DNA of 64,000 nt from Sphaerisporangium fuscum (GCF_018531465.1 NZ_JAHDTF010000021.1:62001-126000); one strand, 5' to 3'; positions 42,267 through 51,382 are shown, counted from the stretch's first letter. Notes: generated by a model from the sequence alone, not told the origin. Translations and numbers: made by a program.

Positions 42267-42857
42267 TCAGCCGGTGTGGCCGTAGACCGACCTGAGGGTC
42301 AGCACGTACTCGACCAGCGTGATCAGCGTGGACTTCACCGCGTCCCTGGACCGGGCGTCGGTGCGCACGATGGGGATGTGCGGGGCCAGGGTGAGCGCCT
42401 CCCTGACCTCCTGCTCGGCGTGGAGGTACTGCCCGTCCCAGCCGTTGATGCCGACCACGAACGGCAGCCCGGCCTCTTCGAAGTAGTCGATCGCGGGAAA
42501 ACAGTCGGCCAGGCGGCGGGTGTCGACCAGCACCACGGCGCCGATCGCGCCGCGCACCAGGTCGTCCCACATGAACCAGAAACGGTGCTGTCCGGGCGTG
42601 CCGAACAGGTAGAGGATCAGGTCCTGGTCGAGGGAGAGCCGTCCGAAGTCCATCGCCACCGTGGTGGTGGTCTTGTGCGGCGTCAGACCCAGGTCGTCGA
42701 TGCCGGCGCTCGCGTCGGTCATGACCGCCTCGGTGGTGAGCGGGAGGATCTCCGACACCGCTCCAACGAAGGTGGTCTTGCCGACGCCGAACCCACCCGC
42801 GACGACGATCTTCGTCGACGTCAGCGCCGGGCCGCGGCTAGAGCCTGCGAAGTCCAC
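42267..42857 (-). CDS. cvnD: Conservon 3 GTPase CvnD
   Basis: A 196-residue CvnD with GGFGVGKTTFVGAVSE, FGTPGQHRFWFMWDD and NGWDG. GTG 42857 follows GAAAGGG as in the other conservons; the in-frame TTG 42872 is less likely. The C terminus (LRSVYGHTG) differs from copies 1 and 2, which end in a PGG/PGW motif. Confidence 0.93.
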   Translation of the reverse strand: MDFAGSSRGPALTSTKIVVAGGFGVGKTTFVGAVSEILPLTTEAVMTDASAGIDDLGLTPHKTTTTVAMDFGRLSLDQDLILYLFGTPGQHRFWFMWDDLVRGAIGAVVLVDTRRLADCFPAIDYFEEAGLPFVVGINGWDGQYLHAEQEVREALTLAPHIPIVRTDARSRDAVKSTLITLVEYVLTLRSVYGHTG

Positions 42858-43200
42858 TGAGAACCCTTTCAAGCAGGTTGTGGTCTGGTTGTCCCTGGTT
42901 GAGCCGCGGCAGATGCAGGCGAACCAGACCTTCGTCAGCCATGTCGGCGATCAACACCCTGGCCACGCCGAGCGGCACCCGCAACAGCGCGGAGATCTCG
43001 GCGACCGAACGGACGGAGTGGCACAGTACGATGATCGCTTCCTGCTCGGGAGTGAGCAGGGACAAATCATCGCTCATTATCGGGGCCGACGAGACAAGAG
43101 TTTCCAACGCGAGATGGTAGCTCGGCTCGGCACGACCTCCGGTGACGGCGTACGGACGGAAGAGGGGCTCGTCCTCGTCCCCGTCACCTCCGAGCATCAC
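42838..43200 (-). CDS. cvnC: Conservon 3 DUF742 protein CvnC
   Basis: A 120-residue DUF742 protein, the shortest of the three, with an acidic start (GGDGDEDEPLF) and the winged-helix part RSVAEISALLRVPLGVARVL. The segment after it (GLVRLHLPRLNQGQPDHN) has diverged from the HQPQLDAGKPD of copies 1 and 2. ATG 43200 overlaps the cvnB3 stop. Confidence 0.92.
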   Translation of the reverse strand: MMLGGDGDEDEPLFRPYAVTGGRAEPSYHLALETLVSSAPIMSDDLSLLTPEQEAIIVLCHSVRSVAEISALLRVPLGVARVLIADMADEGLVRLHLPRLNQGQPDHNLLERVLSGLRRL

Positions 43201-43619
43201 CGGATCCTGGACGTCTGCAGCTCGGCGCGGAGGGCGGGGGTGAGCACCTGGCCCGCGCGCTCGACCAGCAACGTCATCTGGTACGCCACCAGACCCATGT
43301 CGCAGTCCGGGGAGGCCAGCACGGCGAGGCAGGAGCCGTCGCTGATGGCCATGACCAGCAGGATGCCGTACTGCATCTCGACCACGGTCTGCGTCACGCC
43401 GCCGCCGTCGAACACCCTGGAAGCGCCCGCGGTGAGGCTCAGCAGCCCCGCCGCGACGGCGGCGAGCTGGTCGGCGCGGTCGGTGGGGAACCCCTGGGAG
43501 TTCGCCAGCCGCAGACCGTCGGCGGACACCACGACGGCGTGCGCCACGCCGGGTGTTCCGCTGACGAACTCCGTGATCAGCCAGTCGAACCTGCGTGCCT
43601 CGTGACTCAGCTCAATCAC
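43197..43619 (-). CDS. cvnB: Conservon 3 roadblock/LC7 protein CvnB
   Basis: A 140-residue roadblock/LC7 protein (FDWLITEFVSGTPGVAHA, DQLAAVAAGLLSLTAGAS, DCDMGLVAYQMTLLVE). GTG 43619 begins 39 bases after the cvnA3 stop; copies 1 and 2 overlap instead. It is visibly more distant from the other two CvnB proteins than they are from each other. Confidence 0.93.
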   Translation of the reverse strand: MIELSHEARRFDWLITEFVSGTPGVAHAVVVSADGLRLANSQGFPTDRADQLAAVAAGLLSLTAGASRVFDGGGVTQTVVEMQYGILLVMAISDGSCLAVLASPDCDMGLVAYQMTLLVERAGQVLTPALRAELQTSRIR

Positions 43620-43658
43620 GAACCCTCCTCATCATCGGTACGGCCTCGTCGGTAGTCG

Positions 43659-46600
43659 TCAGTCAACACGAGGGTGGTCGGTGTCGCGGTTGCGGGCCTG
43701 CGAGATGTCGGCCCGGCCGCGCTGGATGCCCTGCTGGAAGCGGGCCATGCGGTTGCGGACCTGCTCGGCCACCACCTCGGGACGCGGGGCGGGCGCGGCG
43801 GGCGCCGACTTCGGCGCCGGCGGGGGCGACACCGAACCGGGCACCAGGTTCGCCTTCGGCGTCCGCTTGGGCAGGCCGGCGGAGGTGATGCCGCCGAGGG
43901 CCGGCTCCTTGACCGCGTTCGCCGCCCGCCAGCCGGTGTCGGCCGTGGAGCCCCAGCCTTCGCCCGCGGCGGCCTCGCGCGGGGCCTCGTCATGCGAGGC
44001 CTCGGGGGCCTCCGCGGAGGACTTCTGTGCCCGCGCCTGCGCGGCGATCTCCTGGGGGTCGGGACGGCGGAACCAGGCCGACTCCACCGAGGCGAAGATC
44101 GGCAGGAACTCGTCGCCGTGTTCCAGCGGCGTGGACGGCTCGGGCGGCCGTACGGCGGGGCCGGACGGGGCCACCGGCTCCGCGGGGGACCCGGGCCGTT
44201 CGGCCGGGCTCGTTCTCTGCGGCGCGCCGGGCCTTCTCGGCGCCGGTCCCGTGGAGGGCCCGCCGGGGCCGGTGGAGGGACCGGCAGGTCCTGTGGAGGG
44301 TACGGCCGGCCCGGCGGGCGCCGAAGGCGCACCCTGCCCCGTGGCGGGCCCGGCCGGGGCCGACGGGCCCGAAGGCGTGTGCTGGGGGCCAGTACCGGGA
44401 CCCGACGGCATGTGCTGGGGGCCGGTACCGGGACCCGACGGCATGTGCTGGGGGCCGGTGGCGGGGCCGGACGGCACGGCGGGCCCGGTCCACGGGCCGA
44501 AGAGGGCGGACTCCCCCGCCGCCTGGACGGGGTCGGGGAAGTCGGGGACCGGCCCGGCGGGCGCCGGCCCGCCGAACGCCCCGACGGGGCCGGGAGTCAT
44601 CGGCCCGGCGGGGTTGTCGAACGCCGGGGGGCGTCCCGCCCCGTTGAACGGCGCGGCCGACCCGCCGCCGTCGTAGGCGGGGGCCCCTCCGCCGTTGTAC
44701 GGGGACGCGGACCCGCCGTTGAACGACCGGCCCGATCCGGGGCCGCCGAAGGGCGAGCCGCCGGTGGCGGGGCCCGCGGCGCCGAAGGCCGGGGTGGGCG
44801 CGTCGGCGGTGGCGGTGCCGCGCTGCGGCAGCGCCGGGCCGCGTCCGGCGGTCATGGAGATGAGCTGCGGCGGGAAGAGCATCATCGCGATCACCCCCGC
44901 CGAGTCGCCGGGCCGCAGCTGGACCCGGATGTCGTGGCGGCGCGCGAGACGGCCGACCACGAACAGGCCCATCCGGCGCGACACCGAGGCGTCGATGACG
45001 GGCGGATCGGCCAGCTTGCGGTTGGCCTCGGCGATCTCCCCGGGAGCCATGCCGATGCCGGAGTCGCTGACCGCCAGGAGCACGCCGCCACCCTCGACCA
45101 GGCTGCTCGACACCACCACCCGGGTGTTGCCGGGAGAGAAGGCGAGGGCGTTCTCCACGAGCTCGGCGATCAGGTGGACCACGTCGTTGGCCGCGTGGCC
45201 GAGCACGGCGGCGTTGCGGTGGACCTTGACGCTGACCCTCTCGTAGTCCTCGACCTCCGACAGCGAGGCCCGGACCACGTCGACGAGCTTGGCCGGCTGG
45301 CTGCGCTTGCGCGCCGCCTCGTGGCCGGCGAGGACCAGCAGGTTCTCACTGTTGCGCCGCATGCGGGTGGCCAGGTGGTCGAGCTTGAACAGGTCGGCCA
45401 GCCGCCCGCCGTCCTGCTCGCCGCGCTCCAGGCCGTCGATCAGCGAGATCTGCCGTTCGACGAGCGTCTGGATGCGGCGGGAGAGGTTGACGAACATCGC
45501 GTTGACCGTGCCGCGCAGCTGCGACTCCTCCGCGGCCAGGCGCAGGGCCTGGCGGTGCACCTCGTCGAAGGCGGTGGCCACTTCCCCGATCTCGTCGTGG
45601 GAGCCCACGAGGATCGGCTGGACGTCCGGCACCTCGCCCTCGCCCGATTCGCGCATGTGGCGGACGACGCCGGGCAGCCGGGTCCCGGCGATCTCCAGCG
45701 CCTCGGAGCGGAGCCTGCGCAGCGGCCTGACCAGTGAGCGGGCGATGAGGATCGTGGTGGCGAGGACGAGGATGACCAGGGCCAGGATCAGGATCCCGGC
45801 GATGACAGCGTTGCGGCGCTCGGCGGATTCGAGGGCGGCGGCGCGGGTGGCGACGGAGGCGGCCATCTGCGTCTCGATCTGCCGCAGCACCCCGATCGTC
45901 TTGGTGTTGTCGTCGAACCACTGCTTGACGGTCGCGGAGACGCCGCGCCCGCTGTCGTCCTGGAGGGGCTGGTTGCGGCCGGCCAGGGCGATGGCCCACG
46001 ACTTGGTCAGCTCGGCCCTGATGATCTGGGGGCCGCGCAGGACCTGGGAGAGCAGGCGGCCGTTGTCGCCGCCGGCCTCCACGTTGAAGGTGTTGATCGC
46101 GGCCTTCTGGCGCGAGCGGGAGGCGATGAACTCCTCGAGCGAGTCGGGGGTGAACTGCACTCCCCGCGAGAGCGCGCCGATGAGGGTGCCGCGCTGCTCG
46201 GAAATCTCCTCCTTGGCGCGCGCGAGCGCGCTGAGGGCGCGGGCGTAGCCGATGAGCTGCGGGTCCTCACTGCTCTGGCTGATCTCGTCGTGCAGCCGGA
46301 GCAGCGCGGTGACGACCTCGGTGTACTTGGCCGGCTGGCCGCCCTTGCGGATGTCCGGCATGGCGTCGAGGCGGTTGGCGGCCTGGCGGGCGTCCTCGAC
46401 CGCGCGCACTCCGTAGCCGTCGTCGATCTTGGCCAGGTCCGCCCGCACCGTGGTGATCCCGGTGTCGACGACCTGGCGCTGGTTGCTCAGGGCGGTCTTC
46501 TGCTGGCGGGTCGCCAGGTACCAGACCGTCCTGTCCCGTTCCAGGCCCAGTTGCTCGCCGAGGTCGCGCAGATGCGCGGCGATGCCCGCCTCCGCGGCGT

Positions 46601-46859
46601 TGCGCTGGTAGGCGGCGACGCTGTCGATGGACGACACCACGCGCAGGCCCGCGAGTACCACGCCCACGATCGTGGGCACGAGAATGAGTGCGGTCAGGCG
46701 CGCGGGCACGCGCCAGTTCCGCAACGAGAACCGCGACACACCGCTCCGGCCGTGATGACCTCCGGAGCTTTGCCCCCCCGGGCGCTTACGCCGATGCGGG
46801 CCGGATCCCGGCCCTGTTTCAGGCGATGTGGTCTTGGTCTCGGTTTCCGTTGTGCTCAC
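43659..46859 (-). CDS. cvnA: Conservon 3 sensor histidine-kinase-like protein CvnA
   Basis: A 1066-residue sensor: basic Ser-rich head, membrane segment LTALILVPTIVGVVLAG, NIT-type domain, second membrane segment GILILALVILVLATTILIA, HAMP, FKLDHLATRMRRNSENLL, and HATPase (ELVENALAFSPGN, VSDSGIGMAPGE). The disordered C-terminal 400 residues carry short repeats such as SGPGTGPQHMP (three copies) and GPSTGP, unlike the GGPxTGG repeats of the other two. The conserved tail RTPKANLVPGS and MARFQQGIQRGRA remains. GTG 46859 follows GGGGGG by 7 bases. Confidence 0.92.
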   Translation of the reverse strand: MSTTETETKTTSPETGPGSGPHRRKRPGGQSSGGHHGRSGVSRFSLRNWRVPARLTALILVPTIVGVVLAGLRVVSSIDSVAAYQRNAAEAGIAAHLRDLGEQLGLERDRTVWYLATRQQKTALSNQRQVVDTGITTVRADLAKIDDGYGVRAVEDARQAANRLDAMPDIRKGGQPAKYTEVVTALLRLHDEISQSSEDPQLIGYARALSALARAKEEISEQRGTLIGALSRGVQFTPDSLEEFIASRSRQKAAINTFNVEAGGDNGRLLSQVLRGPQIIRAELTKSWAIALAGRNQPLQDDSGRGVSATVKQWFDDNTKTIGVLRQIETQMAASVATRAAALESAERRNAVIAGILILALVILVLATTILIARSLVRPLRRLRSEALEIAGTRLPGVVRHMRESGEGEVPDVQPILVGSHDEIGEVATAFDEVHRQALRLAAEESQLRGTVNAMFVNLSRRIQTLVERQISLIDGLERGEQDGGRLADLFKLDHLATRMRRNSENLLVLAGHEAARKRSQPAKLVDVVRASLSEVEDYERVSVKVHRNAAVLGHAANDVVHLIAELVENALAFSPGNTRVVVSSSLVEGGGVLLAVSDSGIGMAPGEIAEANRKLADPPVIDASVSRRMGLFVVGRLARRHDIRVQLRPGDSAGVIAMMLFPPQLISMTAGRGPALPQRGTATADAPTPAFGAAGPATGGSPFGGPGSGRSFNGGSASPYNGGGAPAYDGGGSAAPFNGAGRPPAFDNPAGPMTPGPVGAFGGPAPAGPVPDFPDPVQAAGESALFGPWTGPAVPSGPATGPQHMPSGPGTGPQHMPSGPGTGPQHTPSGPSAPAGPATGQGAPSAPAGPAVPSTGPAGPSTGPGGPSTGPAPRRPGAPQRTSPAERPGSPAEPVAPSGPAVRPPEPSTPLEHGDEFLPIFASVESAWFRRPDPQEIAAQARAQKSSAEAPEASHDEAPREAAAGEGWGSTADTGWRAANAVKEPALGGITSAGLPKRTPKANLVPGSVSPPPAPKSAPAAPAPRPEVVAEQVRNRMARFQQGIQRGRADISQARNRDTDHPRVD

Positions 46860-46912
46860 CGAGCCACCCCCCACGATCTTCCATGCATGGATGACGGCAT
46901 GGCTGATAAGTA

Positions 46913-46934
46913 CATAAGCGGGACAATTCGACCA
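46913..46934 (-). promoter_or_regulatory. Shared conservon upstream motif, copy 3
   Basis: TGGTCGAA, 7 bases, GCTTATG on the minus strand, both blocks identical to copy 1 although the spacer differs. It ends 54 bases before the cvnA3 start codon. Conservation of blocks but not spacer supports function. Confidence 0.5.
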
Positions 46935-47024
46935 CAAGGTCATCGATGCTCGGGCCGAAACGGGGACACAGAACGTAATTGTTATGAATCCCGCCGCAAT
47001 TTAGACGCTTCTGACCAGTGGTGA

Positions 47025-49388
47025 TCAGCGCAGCGCCCCGAGCACGTGCTCCCGGACCTGCGCACGCTGAACCACATCGGTGATCGGCCGTCCGGCCCGG
47101 TCGACCACATAGAAGACGTCCACCGCCTCCGCGCCGAGAGTCTCCACTCGTGCGGCACGCACGTCAAGGTTGCATTCACCAAAAGCACGTCCGATACGCC
47201 ACAAAAGTCCCGGACGATCATGGGCGCGCACCTCCACGACGGTCGCCGTCCGGGAGGCGTCGTCGACCAGCGTGACCCTCGGTGGCGCGACCGGAACGCG
47301 AGCCGGCCTCATTGACCTGGTGCGTCGCGCGAGACGCTGCTCGATGTCCAGACGGCCCGCCAGCACCAGCCGCAGATCGGCCTCCAGCGTGGCCGGGTCG
47401 GGCGGGGTGCCGTACTCGGGGACGACCGAAAACTCGATTACGGCCGTGGAAGAAGCCGAGGCGGCCGAAGCCGACCTCACCACCATGCGGTGCGCCGCCA
47501 GCACTCCGGCCGCCCGCCACAGCAGGCCCGGCCGGTCCGGGGCCACCACGGTGACCGCGCCCCCGTTCACCCGCACCGCGCCGCCGCCGTGCCTGGCCAG
47601 CGACGCCTGCCGGGGCGACAGGGACGGCGCGGGGGCGGGCGGGCTGCCCGCCAGCACCGACCGAACCCTGCGGACCAGCTCCGAGACCAGGGAGGCCTTC
47701 CAGGAGTTCCACGCGGCCGGGCCGGTGGCGTGGCCGTCCGCGACGGCAAGGGCGGCCAGCAGCTCCAGCACCTCGCGGGAGCCGACCGCCTCGGCGACCC
47801 GGGAGATGGTCACCGGGTCGTCCAGGTCGCGCCGGGTGGCGGTCTCGGGGAGCAGCAGGTGGTGACGGACGACGGTCGCCAGGATCTCGACGTCGGCGGC
47901 CGGCAGGCCCATCCGGGCGCCGATGTCGCGGGCGACGATCTCGCCGGTCGCCGAGTGGTCACCGGGCCAGCCCTTGCCGATGTCGTGCAGCAGGGCCGAG
48001 ATCAGCAGCAGGTCGGGGCGGGACACCTCCCGGGTGAACGACGCCGCGCCCGACGCCGCCTCGATCAGGTGACGGTCGACGGTGAACCGGTGGACGGGGT
48101 TGCGCTGCGGCCGGTGCCGCACGCGCTCCCAGTCGGGGATGAGACGGACGATGACGCCCGCCTGGTCGAGTTCCTCCCAGACCGGTACGGCCGCGCGCCC
48201 GGCGCCGAGCAGCGCCACCAGCGCGTCGCGGGCCTCGTCCGGCCAGGGCACGGGCATCGGCGGCGACTGGGCCGCCAGCAGCGACACCGTGGCCGGCGCC
48301 ATCGGCAGCCCCGCCTCGGCCGCGGCGGCGGCCGCCCGCAGCGTCAGCACCGGGTCGTTCTTGGGAGTGACCCCGCGGGCGAGCACGACCTCCCCGCCGT
48401 GCTCCACCACGCCGTCGGCGAGCGGGCGCCGGCCGCGCGGCGCGGGGCCGGACAGCAGGCGGTCCACGGTGCGCCAGGTGGCGTCGAAGGAGTGGGAGAC
48501 CGTCCGGCCGGCCTCGGCCAGGCGGCGCATCAGGGCCTCGGCGTCGAGCAGGCCGAGGGCGCCGGCCACGGCCTCCTGCTCCTGCAGCACCAGGCGGTCG
48601 GCGCCGCGGGCGGTGACCAGGTGGAGCCCGTGGCGGGCGTCGAGCAGGAACTCGTACGCCTCGCGCACGCGCGGCCCGGGCGCGGAGGCGACCCAGGCGG
48701 CGGCGACGGCCTGCATGGCCTGCACGTCGCGCAGTCCGCCCCGCGAGTCCCTGATGTCGGGTTCGAGGAGGAAGGCCAGCTCTCCGGAGGACTCGGCCCG
48801 CTTGTCCGCCGCCTCGCGCAGCTCGGCGAGCCTGCGCCGGGCGTCGGCGCGCCAGTCGGCGAGCACGACCTCGCGGGCGGCCCTGGTCAGCTCCGGGTCC
48901 CCGGTGACGTGCCGGGCCTGGATCAGGCCGAGCACCGCCTTGAGGTCCTCGCGGGCGACCTTCGCCACCTCGTCGACCGTCCGCACCGAGTGGTCGAGCC
49001 CGATTCCAGAGTCCCAGATGGGGTACCAGATGCGGTCGGCGATGCGGGCGATGTCGTCCTGCCCGCTGTGGATGAGCACGAGGTCGAGGTCGCTTCCTGG
49101 GGCGAGCTCTCCTCGCCCATGGCTGCCCACCGCGACCAGCGCGAGACCGGTGCCCGCGAAGTGCGGACCGGGCCCCGCGAGGGGGGCGCCGGGCCCCGCG
49201 AGGGGGGCACCGGCGCCGCGTTCGTCCGCGGGCGCCGGCCCGCTCCCGGCCCCCCCGAGCCCGGTCCGGCCGTCCCGTCCGTGCGGCGGCGGGCACGCCG
49301 TGCGGAACAGGTCGGCCAGCCAGCGGTCGATGTCCGCGGCCCGCTCCTTGCGGGCCGCGGCATATGAGCGAGCGTCGCCTCTCATCAT
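47025..49388 (-). CDS. glnD: [Protein-PII] uridylyltransferase/uridylyl-removing enzyme
   Basis: A 787-residue bifunctional enzyme that modifies PII according to glutamine level; in actinobacteria the homologue adenylylates PII. Nucleotidyltransferase motif VAVGSHGRGELAPGSDLDLV (residues about 85-105), GlnD helical domain, HD domain with ISALLHDIGKGWPGDHS (about 460), and two C-terminal ACT domains (VVAPDRPGLLWRAAG, VRAHDRPGLLWRIG) that sense glutamine. A Gly/Pro-rich insert follows the first 40 residues. It is 4 bases downstream of glnB, last in the amtB-glnB-glnD operon. Confidence 0.96.
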   Translation of the reverse strand: MMRGDARSYAAARKERAADIDRWLADLFRTACPPPHGRDGRTGLGGAGSGPAPADERGAGAPLAGPGAPLAGPGPHFAGTGLALVAVGSHGRGELAPGSDLDLVLIHSGQDDIARIADRIWYPIWDSGIGLDHSVRTVDEVAKVAREDLKAVLGLIQARHVTGDPELTRAAREVVLADWRADARRRLAELREAADKRAESSGELAFLLEPDIRDSRGGLRDVQAMQAVAAAWVASAPGPRVREAYEFLLDARHGLHLVTARGADRLVLQEQEAVAGALGLLDAEALMRRLAEAGRTVSHSFDATWRTVDRLLSGPAPRGRRPLADGVVEHGGEVVLARGVTPKNDPVLTLRAAAAAAEAGLPMAPATVSLLAAQSPPMPVPWPDEARDALVALLGAGRAAVPVWEELDQAGVIVRLIPDWERVRHRPQRNPVHRFTVDRHLIEAASGAASFTREVSRPDLLLISALLHDIGKGWPGDHSATGEIVARDIGARMGLPAADVEILATVVRHHLLLPETATRRDLDDPVTISRVAEAVGSREVLELLAALAVADGHATGPAAWNSWKASLVSELVRRVRSVLAGSPPAPAPSLSPRQASLARHGGGAVRVNGGAVTVVAPDRPGLLWRAAGVLAAHRMVVRSASAASASSTAVIEFSVVPEYGTPPDPATLEADLRLVLAGRLDIEQRLARRTRSMRPARVPVAPPRVTLVDDASRTATVVEVRAHDRPGLLWRIGRAFGECNLDVRAARVETLGAEAVDVFYVVDRAGRPITDVVQRAQVREHVLGALR

Positions 49389-49392
49389 CCGG

Positions 49393-49731
49393 TCAGAGCG
49401 CCTCCGGTCCGCGTTCTCCCGTGCGGACCCTGACCACCGTGTCCACGGGGACCGACCAGACCTTGCCGTCGCCGATCTTGCCGGTCTGCGCCGCCTTGAC
49501 GATGACGTCGATGATGTCCTCGGCGTCGTCCTCCTCGGCGAGCACCTCCACGCGGACCTTCGGCACCAGGTCGACCTGGTACTCGGCGCCGCGGTAGACC
49601 TCGGTGTGGCCGCGCTGGCGGCCGTACCCGCTGGTCTCGCTGACCGTCATGCCCTTGACGCCGAACTGCTCCAGGGCCGCCTTGACGTCGTCGAGCTTGA
49701 AGGGCTTGATCACCGCTGTGATGAGCCTCAT
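49393..49731 (-). CDS. glnB: Nitrogen regulatory protein P-II
   Basis: A 112-residue PII signal protein (GlnK type by context). It starts MRLITAVIKPFKLDDVKAAL. The T loop YRGAEYQVDLVPK carries the Tyr that is nucleotidylylated, and the signature KIGDGKVWS binds ATP and 2-oxoglutarate. Its start overlaps the amtB stop by four bases. It would block AmtB when nitrogen is sufficient. Confidence 0.97.
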   Translation of the reverse strand: MRLITAVIKPFKLDDVKAALEQFGVKGMTVSETSGYGRQRGHTEVYRGAEYQVDLVPKVRVEVLAEEDDAEDIIDVIVKAAQTGKIGDGKVWSVPVDTVVRVRTGERGPEAL

Positions 49732-51041
49732 GCGTCCACCTTCTTCGTCACCGATGGGACAGGACCGTTCAGGGAGGGCACGCCCGACGCGTGAACGGAG
49801 CCGAGGTCGTAGCCGGTCTCGGCGTGGGTGGTGATGTCGATGCCGGTGACCTCGTCCTCTTCGGTGATCCGGAAGCCCATGGTCCTGTCAATGATCTTCC
49901 CGATGATCCAGGCCAGGGCGAAGGAGTAGAGGCCGACGACCACGGGGCCGAGGATCTGACGGCCCAACTGCGTGGCGCCGCCGCCGTAGAACAGGCCGGT
50001 GAGCTGCGCGGTGCCCGAGACCGGGTAGGCGGCGAAGAAGCCGAGCGACACGGCGCCGAGGGCTCCGCCCACGAGGTGGACGCCGACCACGTCGAGCGAG
50101 TCGTCGAAGCCCAGCCGGTACTTCAGGCCGACGGCGTAGGCGCAGACGGCACCCGCGATGAGGCCGATGACGATCGCGGCCCAGGGGTCGACGAAACCAC
50201 ACGCCGGGGTGATCGCCACCAGACCCGCGACCGCGCCGGAGGCGACGCCGAGGGTGGTGGAGTGCCCGTCGCGGAGCTTCTCGACCAGGATCCAGGCGCC
50301 GGCGGCCGCGGCCGTGGCGACCTGGGTGTTCATGAACGCCAGCCCGGCGGTGCCGTCGACGGCGAGCTCGGAGCCCGCGTTGAAGCCGAACCAGCCGAAC
50401 CACAGCAGGCCCACGCCGAGCAGCACGAGGGTGAGGTTGTGGGGCCGCATCGGGTCCTTGCGCCAGCCCTTGCGCCTGCCGATCACCAGGGCGAGCGCCA
50501 GGCCCGCCGCGCCGGCGTTGACGTGGACCACCGTGCCGCCGGCGAAGTCCTCGATGCCGAGCTGGGAGAGCCAGCCGCCGCCCCACACCCAGTGTGCGAC
50601 GGGGAAGTAGACGAGGGTCGCCCAGACGACGGAGAAGACCACCCAGGCGCCGAACTTGGTGCGATCGGCGATGGCGCCGCTGATCAGGGCCACGGTGATG
50701 ATGGCGAAGGTCAGCTGGAAGGCCGAGAAGACGAGGCTCGGCATGCCGGTGCCGTCGTCCTTGGTCGCGGTGTCGACCAGGCTCTGCAGCCCGGCCTCCT
50801 TGAGGCCACCGATGATCTTGTTCAGGAAGTCGTTGCCGTTGGTGCCGAAGGACAGCGCGTGACCGTAGAGCACCCAGGCGAGGGTGACGGTGATGATGCT
50901 GGCGAACGACATCATCATCATGTTCAGGACGCTCTTGGCCCTGGTCATGCCCCCGTAGAAGAACGCGAGGCCCGGAGTCATGAGCAGCACCAGTGCGGTG
51001 GCCGCGAGCATCCAGGCTGTAGTGCCGCTATCGATCTTCAT
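49728..51041 (-). CDS. amtB: Ammonium transporter
   Basis: A 437-residue Amt protein with eleven membrane segments and a 60-residue cytoplasmic C terminus. Hallmarks are LLMTPGLAFFYGGMTRAKSVLN, AGGTVVHVNAGAAGLALAL (pore His) and LGVGLLWFGWFGFNAGS. ATG 51041 follows AAGGAGGG. First gene of the amtB-glnB-glnD operon; two GlnR-like sites lie 135-195 bases upstream, implying induction under nitrogen limitation. Confidence 0.97.
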   Translation of the reverse strand: MKIDSGTTAWMLAATALVLLMTPGLAFFYGGMTRAKSVLNMMMMSFASIITVTLAWVLYGHALSFGTNGNDFLNKIIGGLKEAGLQSLVDTATKDDGTGMPSLVFSAFQLTFAIITVALISGAIADRTKFGAWVVFSVVWATLVYFPVAHWVWGGGWLSQLGIEDFAGGTVVHVNAGAAGLALALVIGRRKGWRKDPMRPHNLTLVLLGVGLLWFGWFGFNAGSELAVDGTAGLAFMNTQVATAAAAGAWILVEKLRDGHSTTLGVASGAVAGLVAITPACGFVDPWAAIVIGLIAGAVCAYAVGLKYRLGFDDSLDVVGVHLVGGALGAVSLGFFAAYPVSGTAQLTGLFYGGGATQLGRQILGPVVVGLYSFALAWIIGKIIDRTMGFRITEEDEVTGIDITTHAETGYDLGSVHASGVPSLNGPVPSVTKKVDA

Positions 51042-51176
51042 TCGATGCGACCCTCCTTACAAATGGCGTATGGCCGATTTCTCCCGCAGTGGGCGCTCCA
51101 AGGCTTCGTTGACCGGCTGCGCACTGACGTTGGGCGAAAGCGTGTTCTTCCGCCGTTTCAGGTCTCGACCAGGCGT

Positions 51177-51192
51177 GTTTCGCACAGGTGAA
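51177..51192 (-). promoter_or_regulatory. GlnR-like box upstream of amtB, site A
   Basis: Minus strand TTCAC-CTGTGC-GAAAC, fitting the actinobacterial GlnR half-site pair (GTnAC-N6-GnAAC). It lies about 136 bases before the amtB start. Confidence 0.6.
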
Positions 51193-51207
51193 ACTCGCGG
51201 AGAGGTT

Positions 51208-51234
51208 GTTTCGGCCACGTTTCGGAGGGTTCAC
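51208..51234 (-). promoter_or_regulatory. GlnR-like box upstream of amtB, site B
   Basis: Minus strand GTGAA-CCCTCC-GAAAC-GTGGCC-GAAAC: three half sites at 11-base spacing. Together with site A this is the usual arrangement for GlnR control of ammonium uptake. Confidence 0.65.
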
Positions 51235-51349
51235 CAAAAGCTTCCGGGATCACCGTAAAGGCGGTCCGGGAAGGGGTGAAGCGGGTCACGGGGCGATCGA
51301 AGGCGCGTGTGACCGGCGATCGTGCCCGGGAAGGGCGATCGCATGAGAA

Positions 51350-51382
51350 AGCGGGACGCCGGACAGGTCCGTGCGTCCCGCT
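51350..51382 (-). terminator. Terminator of the group 2 sigma factor gene
   Basis: A 10-bp stem (AGCGGGACGC with GCGTCCCGCT) 9 bases after the stop codon, followed on the minus strand by TTCTCATG. It separates the sigma gene from the amtB control region. Confidence 0.7.

Larger units (their letters stand above)
51042..51349. other. amtB control region
   Basis: Contains the amtB leader with its strong ribosome site and the two GlnR-like boxes. The part from 51235 to 51349 has no recognised feature. Confidence 0.6.
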
